Positions 45,187 through 56,710 of a stretch of DNA of 64,000 nt are shown piece by piece (position 1 is the first letter of the stretch; the number at the start of each line of letters is the position of its first letter). The stretch is from contig NW_024883001.1 of the NCBI RefSeq assembly GCF_019059575.1, positions 62,001 through 126,000 of the forward strand, written 5' to 3'. The position numbers and the translations under genes are program-made. The stretch is from Amphibalanus amphitrite. Taxonomy: Eukaryota > Arthropoda > Thecostraca > Balanomorpha > Balanidae. The notes under the pieces were generated by a model, which searched no databases, was not told the DNA's origin, and saw only the letters and a program-made list of their open reading frames with translations.

Positions 45187-45506
45187 CACCGTTCCATGCT
45201 TCTATCCTCAGGAAACAGAAATCCTTCTCCTCCACGCCGCAACCCCCCTCCGGACTGGACAGGCACCTTTATCTCATGCGGGCTGCTCCCCTGGAGCGGC
45301 ACCGCTGCTCCCGAGGGAGCGCACCCCGTAGCCGGGTGCAGTGAGTACCTTGGGGCTGGGTGGCCTGTCCTCTGGACGGGCTCAGCCCCGGTGACTCACT
45401 AGGGTGCCTGCCCAGACCAATGTCTCCCCCTACATCCTATCATCCTCCCGGCTCTGAAATGGTCTTAATGGACCGAAAGGGCCTAACCCAACAAAACAAA
45501 ACAAAA
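45187..45506 (+). mobile_element. Retroposed repeat (SINE or 5'-truncated LINE), copy 2
   Basis: This is a close copy of 15070-15393, starting CACCGTTCC and ending CAAAACAAAACAAAA. It begins immediately after the TA at the right end of the Tc1/mariner remnant. I see no clear target duplication. Confidence 0.85.
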
Positions 45507-46185
45507 TCAGTGACTAATTCAAAGAAAGTAAGAAGCTTTCATATCGACGCTCAAAGACGCCGACTCCCAATGAATGACGTGGTCAGCTGTCCGGAAGTGG
45601 CCACCGGAAGTAGGGACTAGGGACCGGAAGTGGCAATCGGGACGCGAGGAACGGCCGGGTGAGCTCGTGTATAACGATGACCTACTCTGTACGGTCATCG
45701 CAAGCACACAATCACATCTAACACTTACGGAGAGTCTCCTGTCTAAGATCCACGCCGTGGAATTAGAATGAGATGCTAGATCCACGGTTACGATAGACAG
45801 GCGGTGTGAATAGTTCATATCAGGTATGGAAAAGCCTCCGTTTTCAATTTAATCCGAATGGTCGAATGAGTGATTTGAGCCTGCAACATTCAAGATACTA
45901 AGGATTTCTATCCAGTGACTATTCGTTTATGTTCAGTATGGTTCAGCTTCTTCTTTTTTCTTTTCGTTGTTAAATTTTGATTGTTTCTAATGACAGCATT
46001 GTAGACAGACCGCACCCGAACAGCGCTATTTTCGGCCATGAAAGAACGCTATTGTGATTATGGTGGCGATACGAGACCGGAAAAATGATATCTGGCGACT
46101 ATTTCAGCCGTCATAAGGTCACAGCATGAGACCAGTAAATGTCAGAGTGGACAAAAATACAGAACACTGGGAGGGAGAAATAGAA
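45507..46185. other. Intron, nothing recognised
   Basis: No element or exon supported here. Confidence 0.45.
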
Positions 46186-46209
46186 GTAGAGAAGGGGAGG
46201 AAAAAGGAC

Positions 46210-46250
46210 AGGGAGAGAGAGGGAGAGAGAGGGAGAGAGAGAGAGAGAGG
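46210..46250. repeat. GAGAGG/GA microsatellite
   Basis: A short GA-rich repeat within a purine-rich stretch. Confidence 0.8.
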
Positions 46251-46511
46251 CGTGAGCCAGCAATTTTTTTTCTAGTTTGGCATGTCACATAAAACGAAGG
46301 GCTTAACTTAACCTTCTCCTAGGATTTAGAACAATTAAACCAAGGACAATAGCCGGATATTTCTATCAGAATCGATAATGGCGTATCTATCCACATAAAA
46401 AGCTATCTTCGTCAGCAAAACGCCAACGAACCCAGGGCGGTCTATAATGACAACAAAACCCCATCCTCACCAACTCTTATCACTCCCACACAGAACCCGT
46501 TCTTGACACCA

Positions 46512-46565
46512 CCTCTGACGTCACTGCGTGTCCTGATGACGTCACCGATGACGTCACGAGTCGGT
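46512..46565. promoter_or_regulatory. Three CRE-like TGACGTCA sites within 45 bp
   Basis: CTGACGTCACT, GATGACGTCACC and GATGACGTCACG follow each other at about 46516, 46535 and 46547. The spacing of the last two resembles the pair inside exon 5 (20047-20070). Confidence 0.4.
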
Positions 46566-46799
46566 ATCGGACACGGGCGTCTCGTGCACTGTCAGCGGTG
46601 GTGGGACGACACCGAGCGTCTGGAGCGTCCGCGGCGCAAACAACACCGAAATATGGCACCACTGCAGTGCCATTGCAGTGTACACCGCGTGACAGGATCG
46701 CCTGCAGACGCAAAAACGATCTCGGGGTAGGTTTACAGTGAGCAGACGGCACCAGACGACGCCGGCGACTCGGCATCGGTGAGAAACTCACGTACACTC

Positions 46800-48205
46800 A
46801 CCGAGGAACTCACGTCCGCTCGGGCTGTGTCCGAACTGCGCTCACGGGTGAAGTGAAAGAATGTGGAAATCTAATGCAGGGGAAGCTCGTCTTAAATTTG
46901 CTCGTCATTTCATGTTATTTAAGTGACCTCATATGGTCTAGGGCTAGGCGTATATCATATGTCGGAAAACTTCCTCGCTAAAATGTTTATTAATTATTAT
47001 CGTCAGAGACATTGTGGTAGAGCCACTGTGGTTCTGTGTGTGCTCTGCTTATATTTCGGGCCAGAATCTATGCGTGGCCATGTGTGAACAGTTGGTAGCC
47101 ATACTGATTGCTGACAGCTTTACCGCAGGTGTGCTCTGATATCGGGCGGATATTTCCAACTCTGTTCACCCTGAGCGTAAATCGAAAAGCAGACATGCGT
47201 GCCCTCGCAGTCAACGCTCTCATAGATTCGAAAATGATGTATTCCTACATCTTTCACTCTAGTGTGAGTCAAAGCTTAAAAATGTATTCTAGTTTATACG
47301 ATGGCATATAATGTTGAACCGAGAACGTTTCGGTCTATGATTCACTGTAAAGTGCATCAAGCCTTGGTGTGAAGATCCGCTGCACGATAAAGAATCGAAA
47401 CTCGTAGTTGAGTTCAGTTCCTTGCTCAAGCTAAACAGAGCCAAAGGTCGAAGATTTGCTAGAGGCTCGAGTACATATGCAATCATGTCAAACTGGAGAC
47501 CCTGAGAGACCAAAAGCCATTGTCGATTTCCACTGTTCAGTTCATTCTACTTGACGGGGATGGGCAATGGTTTTCGATTGTTTCAATGAGTAGGATGTAG
47601 CTTACGTCAAGCTGGCGTTAGAATGGATAAACATATCGTTTTTTACTCAGTGTGAAGCTTTTGACGGAACTCATAGCTACCATACAATGCACAGCTCCCG
47701 GGAAAGCACAATTTCCTTGATGCGTACTGCGCGTCATAGCTAACCAATGCTGGCAATTCACGTCTCTTTAGGTACACAATTCGCAAGTGACTTATATCGG
47801 TGGTGCAACAGTGTGTTTATTTTACGACACACCAAATGTAGCAGGGCTGTAGTGTTTTACTCGTTGTGGTCCACTCAGTTTCAACAAAATTCATGAAAGT
47901 TTGTAACATCATCGCTGCTTTGCAGCTGTGCATATTAACGCAAATGAGAATCGCACGTTGGCCATTAAAAATAACTGAAGACTTACGACGTGACGTCATA
48001 ATTGTTACAAAACGAGTGAAAAGCTTAAATGATGCAGGTAAAAGTATGAACTACATAATGTCTTACCTACGCAGCATCGCGAAACTGTAATAACACCAAG
48101 TGCGCAGGCCTCTAGGTAAGAGAGGAAACTAGCCATAAACTTACAACCTTATGTAACACATGCACGCTTATTTTCACTCCTACCACCAGTATAACGCCTT
48201 TTGGG
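46800..48205. other. Intron, nothing recognised
   Basis: AT-rich sequence with no element ends or coding motifs. Confidence 0.45.
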
Positions 48206-48210
48206 GCGAC

Positions 48211-48889
48211 TAACGGAGCGAGCGAGAGGGTGGGCCTTGCACGTGCGAAATTGCGAGGGGTACCTCCAACTGACTTGTGCACGGCACCCTACTAACTGGT
48301 CTCTAGCGATGTGCCAAATTTGGGCACAATCGGCCCAGCCGTTCTCGAGATCTGGAAGCGGCACCCTGCACGTGCGCACGTGCAAAATGGGTCCCAACTG
48401 ACTTGTGCACGGCACCCTATTAACCGGTCCCTAACCGTGCACCAAATTTGAGCACAATCGGTCCAGCCGTTCCCGAGATCTGGAAACGACCCCTGCACGT
48501 GCGCACGTGCAGCAGCACCCCAACTCTGGCACATGTATATGCAGTGCCTAGTGGGTGCCTACCTACATGCCAACTTTCAGCGCAATCGGCCAAGTAGTTA
48601 CCGAGATATTGCAACAATTACAAAACTGACACCTCTTCGTTTTGCACGTGGCACGTGCATAAGGGGTCACCCACATGCATCGGGAATAGTCCAATACTTG
48701 GTAGAAGGAATGAAGCTACCCTACAAAAATTACCGCGTGTAAATCGGTCAAGTGGTTGCTGAGATATAAGCCTCGCAAAAGCGTGACCACGGCCGGCCGG
48801 CCGGCCGGCCGGCCGGCCGGCCGGCCGCTCATACTCAGAAATTTCCGTTAATCTAAGGAAAGACTACGCTCGCTTCGCTCGCTCCGTAA
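48211..48889. mobile_element. Inverted-end element with about 129-bp internal repeats
   Basis: The ends are inverted (ACGGAGCGAGCGAG left, CGCTCGCTCCGT right). The interior holds four related units of about 129-160 bp, each with an AATCGG(T/C)CCAGCCGTT...GAGAT core (near 48310, 48439, 48568 and 48730), plus repeated GCACGTGCGCACGTGC palindromes. A perfect (GGCC)9 array sits at 48791-48826. It has no coding potential; superfamily not determined. Confidence 0.65.
48791..48826. repeat. (GGCC)9 tetranucleotide array
   Basis: Thirty-six bases of perfect, self-complementary GGCC repeat. Confidence 0.98.
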
Positions 48890-50200
48890 TGAAATCTCTA
48901 TTCTACCTTTCCAGGTAGCGTAACAATGCTGGTGCGCCTCCAGACTTGAACTTTTGCACACTACAAGCTATTCTTAGGTAGCTATGTAAATAAGGGAAAT
49001 CTTAGGTCCGGCTATGGAAATATAAAAAGAAAATCAGTCAGCAGAAAGTAATTACTGTAGCCCCAGGCAGCTCTTAAGATTCGATGCTGAATCCGATTAG
49101 AAATACTTTCCGATAAATATAATTGTTGCATCACATCTGTATGAATTTCAGATAGGGAACCACATTCAACAACGTCACACATGACGCAAGAATGGCATGG
49201 ATAAACCATTACCTACGTTAGTTTCAGTGAATAATAACACGGATTGACGCTGATTCCAGAGAACTGATTAATATTGCTAAATAAAGCAGGCACTGCAGTA
49301 ACTGGACACAGGATTTGCAAGTCTTATATCATCGATGAAAACGAATATGTAACTGAAAACCTGAAACTTGTGTGTGCTCTGATATTTGAGATTTACAGTG
49401 AGCTTGAATATGTTTCATATTCATCAAAACTCAAAACATTTGAAGCATTTAAGCTATCGAAACATAATATAATTACGCCAAAAGGCGAAAGGCTTTGCGC
49501 GAAGACAATTGCCCAGGAAGGCGGTTGTCTGGTATGACACAGGTCTTTTGGAAAGGCCACTACCGTCCGAACTTATATTGATGTCTAGTGGCCACTACAG
49601 CTCTGCAATTTGTCACACTCGGCGCTTGCGCATACCACCTCATTCTTCAAGGCTACTTTCCCTCCCACCCCCATCCCCACCCCCAAAAAACTAATTATCC
49701 CGTTCAGGCAAGAGTCGTTTCTCCAGTGCTATACACATATTGTAATGGCTGGGCTTGGAAAATGGCATCTGTGAGCGACAAGGGACTTACGCACGCAAGA
49801 ACTGCCTTCAAACAAAATATGTTCAGCGTCTTTAGTCTGCACATTTCACACAATCCATACCATTGCTACCCGTAAACTTTGGGGGTTATTTTTTTCCGTT
49901 ACGCGTTACCTGACCAGTGGCCATTTCCACTTAAAAAAAAAAAAAACACAGTAGAATGTGATCTACTTTGTCATTGCCATATTCCATCTCAATTTACGTC
50001 CACCCTATTCCCTAATCTCTTTCGCTCTCTGGGCCCGACCGTCATCTCACCAACAGCCCATGCAAACCCCACCCATGGCCCAAATCCCTCCCTACCCCCC
50101 TATCCCACTACCTGGTCCCATTTACCCTCCGCAAACACGTTCAACCCTTCCCGAGCGAAACCGTCACGTAAACATCTCCCACGAGCACAGCCCGTGGCCT
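48890..50200. other. Intron, nothing recognised
   Basis: AT-rich intron that turns GC-rich towards 50200. The plus-strand frames at 49879-50508 and 49958-50704 run into (GGC)n repeats and have no supporting motif. Confidence 0.45.
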
Positions 50201-50257
50201 CCGGTGTACCGATCTCGAGCTCTCCCCGGCTCCGAGTCACCGCTTTGTCCGCCCGCC

Positions 50258-50395
50258 GCCGCCGCCGCCCGCGCGGGTCCCGGCGGCGGCGGCGGCGCGG
50301 CGGTGCGTGGCTGGAGGCGCATCGGCGGCGGCGGCGGCGGCGGCGGGGGAGGGAGAGAGGGAGGGAGGGAGGAGGAGAGAGGGGGTGGTGTCAAC
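50258..50395. repeat. (CCG)/(GGC)n and GAGGG repeats downstream of exon 3
   Basis: Trinucleotide runs (CCGCCGCCG, CGGCGGCGG) and GGGAGGGAGG tracts produce Arg- or Gly-rich open frames in all phases. Confidence 0.85.
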
Positions 50396-50572
50396 GACCG
50401 ACTGATAATGCCGCAGGCAAAATACGCCTCACGCAGTACGCACACACGTGGGGGACACGCATACAAGTGGCGGAAGTGTGCGTGGGTCGGGTGGGTAGGT
50501 GGGGCTGACGCGATAGGGGCCATAACGCTGGTCAGGTTGGTGGGTATGTGGGTGACATCCCCCAAAACTCAC

Positions 50573-51070
50573 CTTTCGCAGACCGCTGGGGCGACTTGGA
50601 TCGTCTCTCTCCACACTTTTCGTCGGTTTCCCGCTCGTTTCGTTTCGGCTGGACGGTCGCACCGTCTCGAGTTCGGCTCACCACATTATCACAGTAGGGC
50701 CTGAATAGCGGCCGCGGCGGCGGCGGCCCGCCGTTTGCCGACACACCGCTTGACACACGTTCACTGCAGACGTTCGGCGATCCTCGCACTGCGTCGGGTG
50801 TCACTCCCGACGGTAGCACACTCTTCTCTGTCCTCACAGTCGCCCCGCGATCGCCGTGCAATTTCGCGTCGCTCTCCGCACGCGTCCGCAGCACCACGTC
50901 GGGTTTCTCGGCCCCGTGCGACTGCCGGCGTACGGCCGGGGGCGAGCGGGCGGCGGCAGACAGGCTCCGCCCCGCGCCGTCGGCCGGCGCAGGTGATTGG
51001 CTGCCGTCCGCGGTGGGCGGGGCGTGCCGGCCGGCCGGGCTGGCCAGGCTGCGGTCCGAACTCGGGTGCC
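50573..51070 (-). CDS. Host gene, visible exon 3 (498 nt, Ser/Pro/Arg-rich)
   Basis: This 498-nt exon is phase 1 at both ends. The acceptor is GTGTTCTCTTCCAG ending at 51071, and the donor GTGAGT starts at 50572. The 165 whole codons start HPSSDRSLASPAGRH, run through Ser/Pro/Ala-rich disorder, include PPPPRPLFRPYCDN, and end with a charged tail KRNERETDEKCGERRSKSPQ. The frame joins the exon at 60789-60878 upstream and the one at 23105-23267, 27 kb downstream. The SKSP near the end is a typical proline-directed kinase site (inference). Plus-strand frames opposite it are shadows. Confidence 0.87.
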
Positions 51071-52255
51071 CTGGAAGAGAACACGCGGGTTGTAATCGCG
51101 ACCCGTGCTGTAAAATTATACGGCCAGTCGCGCCGCGCGTGGTGGGTTGGCCGACGCAGCTCTGGTTCAAGACAGGTCAGGGTGCGGGTTCCAGACCAGC
51201 TGATGGCCAAAAGATTGCACCAGTCGACAGTAATGGCCGCAAAAACTGCGTCAGCGTCGTCACGACATCTGGACATGGGTTTGCAGTCGGCTGTGTGCGT
51301 TAAATGAATGAGCGGCCTGGATCATGACGTGCGCTTGTCACACGACGGTGACGTTCAATCAGCGCGAACGGAACAGTTTGAGTGATTTCTATGGTTTGCT
51401 GTTCAGATTTCCGTCGGGTTGTCAGTTAGGTATTGCCACTTCGGTTTTCATGTTGGCCTAGCGTTTCCGCCAAAAATAAGCGGGAATGGAGAATTTCTAT
51501 AATTTCACCGTTAACCCACCAAACAAGCCTCTACCGTTTTAACACCACGATCGCATTAATATAGCCGTAAATAACGTAGCAACTAGCCAGAGCATTCCGC
51601 CCATCAGGCAAGCTGAGTCAAACTGGGCTATGTGGGTTTATGTTTTTACTCACAAAGATGTCTTCCATTTAAGCCGTTTAATTTTCTTGAGAAGGCGTTG
51701 AAAATATCAAACCCACATACTAGGGTCTACAGGATTCTTCCCACGGCATGGTAAAGTGACTTGTTGACAGACATTACCATGATAATGCAAAGATCAATGT
51801 GAAAAGTGTTGCTGATTCAGACGCGTATCCCCATTGCATCCTTACTCTGAGAGCCGACTCCATGATAGCCCGATCTAATCGTGTTCGTGTCACGATTCCC
51901 AATTGCTTTCCAGATTCGCGAGCTAACGATACACCTTACCTACTCGCATCCTCCTTTTTAAATTTTATCACAGCACATTCATTGATCCGTGGCGTCAAGT
52001 GTCAAGCATCATTGGAATTTCAGCGTCATTGCTGTTAGTGCAGCTATTGAAAATGCAATGACAACGCTAGCAATAGCTTAACAACCATGATGATTTCTTA
52101 TTTTAATGCTTCCGAAGTTATCGGCGCCGCTAAACAATAATCAAGATTTTCCTTCCGAACTGAGTCACGGTGTCAACTTCCGCACCAGACAAATACAAAT
52201 CACTATCCACTATCCATTGCTAAATGAACAGTATAAAACTGCGCTTGAAAACATA
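51071..52255. other. Intron, nothing recognised
   Basis: The first 250 bases are GC-rich, the rest AT-rich. I find no element or exon before the LINE. Confidence 0.45.
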
Positions 52256-52257
52256 GG

Positions 52258-55194
52258 TTTCTACCCAAACATCCACCAAAGCAACGAACAATAACATAAG
52301 TCGCCCCTCCAGCGTAACATATTCCATTAAACTATGGGACTACAGACATATGGACGCAGACAAACTGACACGACTTTTGATGGACACTGACTGGGACAGA
52401 CTTTTGGACTGTGACTTGGACGACGCAGCATATAACTTGACTGACGCTCTATTAACTGCAGCCAAAGCAGCCATTCCAAGTCGGAAAATTACAATAAAAT
52501 CTCACGACAAACCATGGCTTACCATTGAACTTAAACGAGAAATACGCAAGCGGAATAGGCTTTTCAACATAGCAAAAAGACGTAACACGGACGATGACTG
52601 GGAACGATGGAGACGACAGCGAAACAAGACCACAGAGACAAACCAAAGACTTAAAAATAGACACATACAAAACCAAATTGACAAACTTCTTGACCATAAA
52701 AAGGACCCACGATCATATTACAAAATTTTAAACAGTATTATCGGAAAAAGGACTCATCGTAGCATGCCACCGCTTATAAATCAAGACGGCATACCAATCT
52801 CAGACGACTTTGACAAAGCGACAATCTTAAATGACCACTTTGCATCCCAGACTCGACTAGACACACACAACTTGCAAATGCCTGAAATCCCTATTCCTGT
52901 TCCCCCTATTCCTCCGCTAACGGATGTCCAAGTCACCGAGCCCGAAGTTCTCAAAATTCTAAATTCCTTAGACATCAACAAGGCAACAGGCCCGGACAAA
53001 ATTCCTAACAAATTATTAAAAATGTGTGCACTTTTACTTGCTGAACCTCTGTCCAAACTCTTTAACAAATCACTTCAACTAGGAAGGTTCCCCTCACTTT
53101 GGAAAAAAGCCTGTGTCACTCCAATCTTCAAGCAAAAGGGATCTAGCTCAGATCCAACAAACTATCGTCCTATTAGTCTTCTTCCCAATCTCTCTAAAAT
53201 TCTCGAAAAAATCCTTTTTTCCAAGATATATTCTCATTTGAATGGAAACAACTTACTTTCAGAAAAACAAAGTGGATATCGTCCGGGCCATAGTACACAA
53301 ATTCAGCTCTTGTATCTAACTCACCAGCTATACTCTGCTCTAAACAAAAGTCAAAACTTTACAGCTATCTATCTTGACATCTCGAAATATTTTGATAAAA
53401 TTTGGCATGATGGACTCCTTTTAAAATGCAAAATCGAGTGCAATATTTCCGGTTCTCTGCTAGCCTGGCTTAACTCTTACCTTACAGATCGCGAACAGGT
53501 TGTTCGTGTTGGAAACAGTCTATCATCATCCCAAAAAATACTATCCGGTTGCCCCCAGGGCTCGGTGCTTGGACCTCTTCTGGCCTTAATTTACCTCAAC
53601 GATCTATCAAACAAGACCAAAAATGACGCTCTCTTTTACGCTGACGACACTTCACTTTACTCTTCCCATCCCCACGACAGTCAGGATCATAGACGCTCCT
53701 TGCAGAACGACCTGGACGAGATTAAACGATATGGGACTGACTGGGCCATCACCTTCAACGCTAAAAAGACACTACAACAGACATTTACAAACCGACGAGA
53801 CAGCTGTCCTCCAGCACTCACATTTGACGGGCAGGACATACCGACCGTGACAAGTCATAAACATCTCGGACTGACACTCTCGACGGACCTTCACTTTCGC
53901 GCACACATCAATAACGTCATTCGGACAATTAACATTCTCCTAGGACCGATATATCCCGTGGCTAAGCTTCTTCCTAGACCAGTCTTGAACAACATTTACT
54001 CTACCTATATAACACCTCATTTCGACTATTGTGATATTGTTTACGACGGACATTTGACATCAACTGACGCCATCCGACTCCAGACGCTTCAGAACCGCTG
54101 TGCCAGACTTGTAACAGGGACGCTTTATCGAACACCAACTACCGCATTACTTACCGAACTAGGATGGGAACGACTTGAGACAAGACGATTAATTCATAAG
54201 CTTCTATTCTTTCACAGACTTTACTTCAATCATCCTCCTCTCCCTTCATACATTAAAGACATATTGACAGAAACCAGACAAGACGCCACGGGACTTAGAC
54301 TTCGCAATGCTCAATCTCTTACTTTCCCCCCTACCAATCTCACTTCTTTCTATAGAGCCTTTTTTCCTTCGACAATAAGACTCTGGAATACTCTCCCAGA
54401 CACATTGCGTAACACCTCATCCCGCTCCGCTTTTGCTCGTCAAGTCTGGCAGCGATTTGGGGCACCAGAGCCACCCACTTTCTTTTCTTTCGGCAACAAA
54501 ACGCGTAACACACTACACACACGATTGAGAGTGGGCATGACGACTCTCAAGGCACACCTGTTCAATATACAACACCCCAACACACCCAGCCCAGTATGTG
54601 CTTGCGGTTATCACGATGAGAACACAACTCACTTCATACTCTGGTGCCCACTTTACCATACACAAAGAGTAAAACTTATAAATGCAGTTCGAATCATCAC
54701 TCCCAATTTTGACAATTTCTCAGCGAAATTAAAACTTGATACCCTTCTCTTTGCAAAAGACTTAAACAAGCATCAAGGCACACAAATCACCCATCACCTT
54801 CAGACATTTATTGTAGAGACAAATCGGTTTACCAATACAACATAACTGTTTAGTTAGTGCATTTAAGTACCATTGATATTAATGCAACACACTGCTTACA
54901 TAACACTACACTACATTACAAAACACAAAACATGACACTATGACGCAAGCTGGCCCGATTGGAGTCGTCCGTCGCCTGGGGCCGGGTACTGTCTGCTTTT
55001 TTGGCTCGGCGGGTTTCGGGCGGGGTCGACGCTTTCTGATACTTTGGTTTGGTCATGTGTTCTTTGTTTAACTTAATTGGAGAGGCGCCTTTGATTTAAG
55101 CTTTTTGCTTTTGCGCCAATCCTCTATTGTTTTGTGCGTTGTTCTTGTTTACATATGGAAAAAATACAATGAACTGAACTGAACTGAACTGAAC
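52258..55194 (+). mobile_element. 5'-truncated CR1/L2-like LINE
   Basis: The element comprises one long reverse transcriptase frame, a roughly 320-bp 3' untranslated region and a 3' tail of GAACT repeats (55171-55194). A short repetitive tail rather than poly(A) is typical of CR1/L2-type LINEs. No endonuclease domain is found upstream, so the copy is probably 5'-truncated; the exact left end is uncertain. Confidence 0.85.
52350..54845 (+). CDS. LINE reverse transcriptase, intact 831-codon frame
   Basis: The frame encodes the RT part of a non-LTR retrotransposon ORF2, which copies its RNA at a nicked chromosomal target. The order is: linker (about 1-200), RT with GPDKIPNKLLK near 211, PTNYRPISLLP near 270, D343 in the AIYLDIS box, GCPQGSVLGP near 402, YADD at 430-433 and HLGLTLS near 505. 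The C-terminal region carries a CxC...H...C zinc-like motif (CACGYHDENTTHF... CP) near residue 750. The ATG is simply the first in frame; the frame is open about 90 nt further upstream, and the apurinic endonuclease domain expected before it is missing. The catalytic residues are intact. The strand is opposite to the host gene. Confidence 0.92.
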   Translation: MDADKLTRLLMDTDWDRLLDCDLDDAAYNLTDALLTAAKAAIPSRKITIKSHDKPWLTIELKREIRKRNRLFNIAKRRNTDDDWERWRRQRNKTTETNQRLKNRHIQNQIDKLLDHKKDPRSYYKILNSIIGKRTHRSMPPLINQDGIPISDDFDKATILNDHFASQTRLDTHNLQMPEIPIPVPPIPPLTDVQVTEPEVLKILNSLDINKATGPDKIPNKLLKMCALLLAEPLSKLFNKSLQLGRFPSLWKKACVTPIFKQKGSSSDPTNYRPISLLPNLSKILEKILFSKIYSHLNGNNLLSEKQSGYRPGHSTQIQLLYLTHQLYSALNKSQNFTAIYLDISKYFDKIWHDGLLLKCKIECNISGSLLAWLNSYLTDREQVVRVGNSLSSSQKILSGCPQGSVLGPLLALIYLNDLSNKTKNDALFYADDTSLYSSHPHDSQDHRRSLQNDLDEIKRYGTDWAITFNAKKTLQQTFTNRRDSCPPALTFDGQDIPTVTSHKHLGLTLSTDLHFRAHINNVIRTINILLGPIYPVAKLLPRPVLNNIYSTYITPHFDYCDIVYDGHLTSTDAIRLQTLQNRCARLVTGTLYRTPTTALLTELGWERLETRRLIHKLLFFHRLYFNHPPLPSYIKDILTETRQDATGLRLRNAQSLTFPPTNLTSFYRAFFPSTIRLWNTLPDTLRNTSSRSAFARQVWQRFGAPEPPTFFSFGNKTRNTLHTRLRVGMTTLKAHLFNIQHPNTPSPVCACGYHDENTTHFILWCPLYHTQRVKLINAVRIITPNFDNFSAKLKLDTLLFAKDLNKHQGTQITHHLQTFIVETNRFTNTT

Positions 55195-55500
55195 AATGAC
55201 TTCGAGTTCCACGGCCGCTAAATTCGGCGGCACACGGACTTAACCCTATTAGTGGCAGGCTCCTGGCTACCCCCTATTAGTGGCAGGGGGGGGGGGCTGT
55301 TTACGACCCCCCCCTTGATATCTCGAGATCTAACGGGCCGATTTTCAAAATTCAAACGGCATTCGATTTCGCTCAACGTGATCTACATTTCTAAAAAATA
55401 AAAATTAAAAAAATGTCAATAGGGGGTAGAGGGGGGTAAAAACGGGCAAATTGCAGATACATTTTAGACTGTTTATCACGGCCAGGTTTCTGAACCAATC

Positions 55501-56412
55501 TTAACCCTCGCCCGCACATGGGGGGGGGGTTGCCACCCCCCCCCCCAGGCAGTCTTTTTGCTCTGCACTCCACATTTTTAGAGCTAGAAGGCTGATTTTT
55601 CGTATAGCTGCTCGTCTATCCTTTCTTGATGTCCACTGAAAATTTCAAGTTTCTGTGATTTTTGGTTTTGGAGATATGACCTTGTTTTTCAGGTCATGTC
55701 ATGACCCAAATGGCCAATTCTCAACATCTTGCGTTTGCCATGGGCCTTGTGAGCTTTTGACACCCTGATTTCGGCCTATTTTGCCAGTCTTACCTCCCAC
55801 CTATCATGGAACATGTTGTTCGACGATGTACAGGGGTCAAGGTCAGGGTCAAGGTCAACCTAGGTCATCTAAGATAATTGCGTTTTAGGCAAGCTGAATT
55901 TACTTTTTGTGAAGTTTTTTGACTGCATTTTTGGTAAAAGCTTCTCAGATCATGATTTCATGTGATATGGACCCAAAAACAATCGGTGCACACATCAGTA
56001 TACACACAGACACACACAGACATACAAACACATATAATTGACCTTGACCTAACTTGACCTGAAATGACCTCAGCAGCAAAATTCTGGTCGGATAGTGTGA
56101 CAAAGAGGTTCTAGCTGGCTTGGCACCAGAAAACAGCATCGTCTTCGGTATTTGATAAGCAGCGCACTTGATATCCAACGGTGACCCAAAACAGCAACAT
56201 TTTTTAGTTTGACCTGACCTGGAAGGTCAATGACTGACCTGAGAAGGTAAAACTGGGTATCATTGGATTCGTCTCTTCCCAAAGAATCTTTTTGGTCTTT
56301 ACTGCTAAGCTCTATCTCCAACAGGAACGAAATGGCGCGGGGGGGTGGCAACCCCCCCCCCCCCCCATGTGCGTTCTAGGATGGGAAAATGGCATGTGCG
56401 GGCGAAGGTTAA
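55501..56412. mobile_element. Nested TTAA-flanked element, 0.9 kb
   Basis: Ends are TTAACCCTCGCCCGCACATG and the complement of TTAACCTTCGCCCGCACATG, with TTAA at 55501-55504 and 56409-56412. Inside each end a G-run/TTGCCACC/C-run palindrome occurs. The interior holds many TGACCT/AGGTCA half-sites. It lies inside the 55240-57052 element and is therefore the younger insertion. Confidence 0.85.
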
Positions 56413-56486
56413 CGCAACTTTTGCCGATCGATAGAGAGTGAACCAGAAATTCACATGGATCCTAAAAATATGCATTTTCAAACATC

Positions 56487-56710
56487 ATAGGCGGATACAG
56501 ATCATTGGGATTGGGGGTACACAAAAAGTATAGTAAATAAGGTTTTTGTTGGTACTGTTTCTAAAAATGGTGGCAATGGTCTTGTTATGTTACAATTTTC
56601 TTATGAGAGAACGATTACAATTGTATTGGTCATGCATATAGGCGGTGTCAGGGCACCTATGTTGGGAGGTAAAACATAACCCCCCTTTTTGGACGCCTGG
56701 ATCCGCCTAT
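56487..56710. mobile_element. Short element with TAGGCGGAT ends
   Basis: TAGGCGGATACAG on the left and CTGGATCCGCCTA on the right form imperfect inverted ends. The sequence CTGGATCCGCC is shared with the ends of the hAT-like element at 35654-37656, so this may be a short relative. No clear target duplication found. Confidence 0.55.

Noticed and set aside
46480-46797. Minus-strand frame of 105 codons in a CpG-rich patch
   Set aside because: No donor/acceptor pair compatible with the host gene phases, and exons 3 and 4 already join in phase.
49879-50704. Plus-strand frames of 209 and 248 codons
   Set aside because: They pass through (GGC)n and into the antisense of exon 3; no motif.
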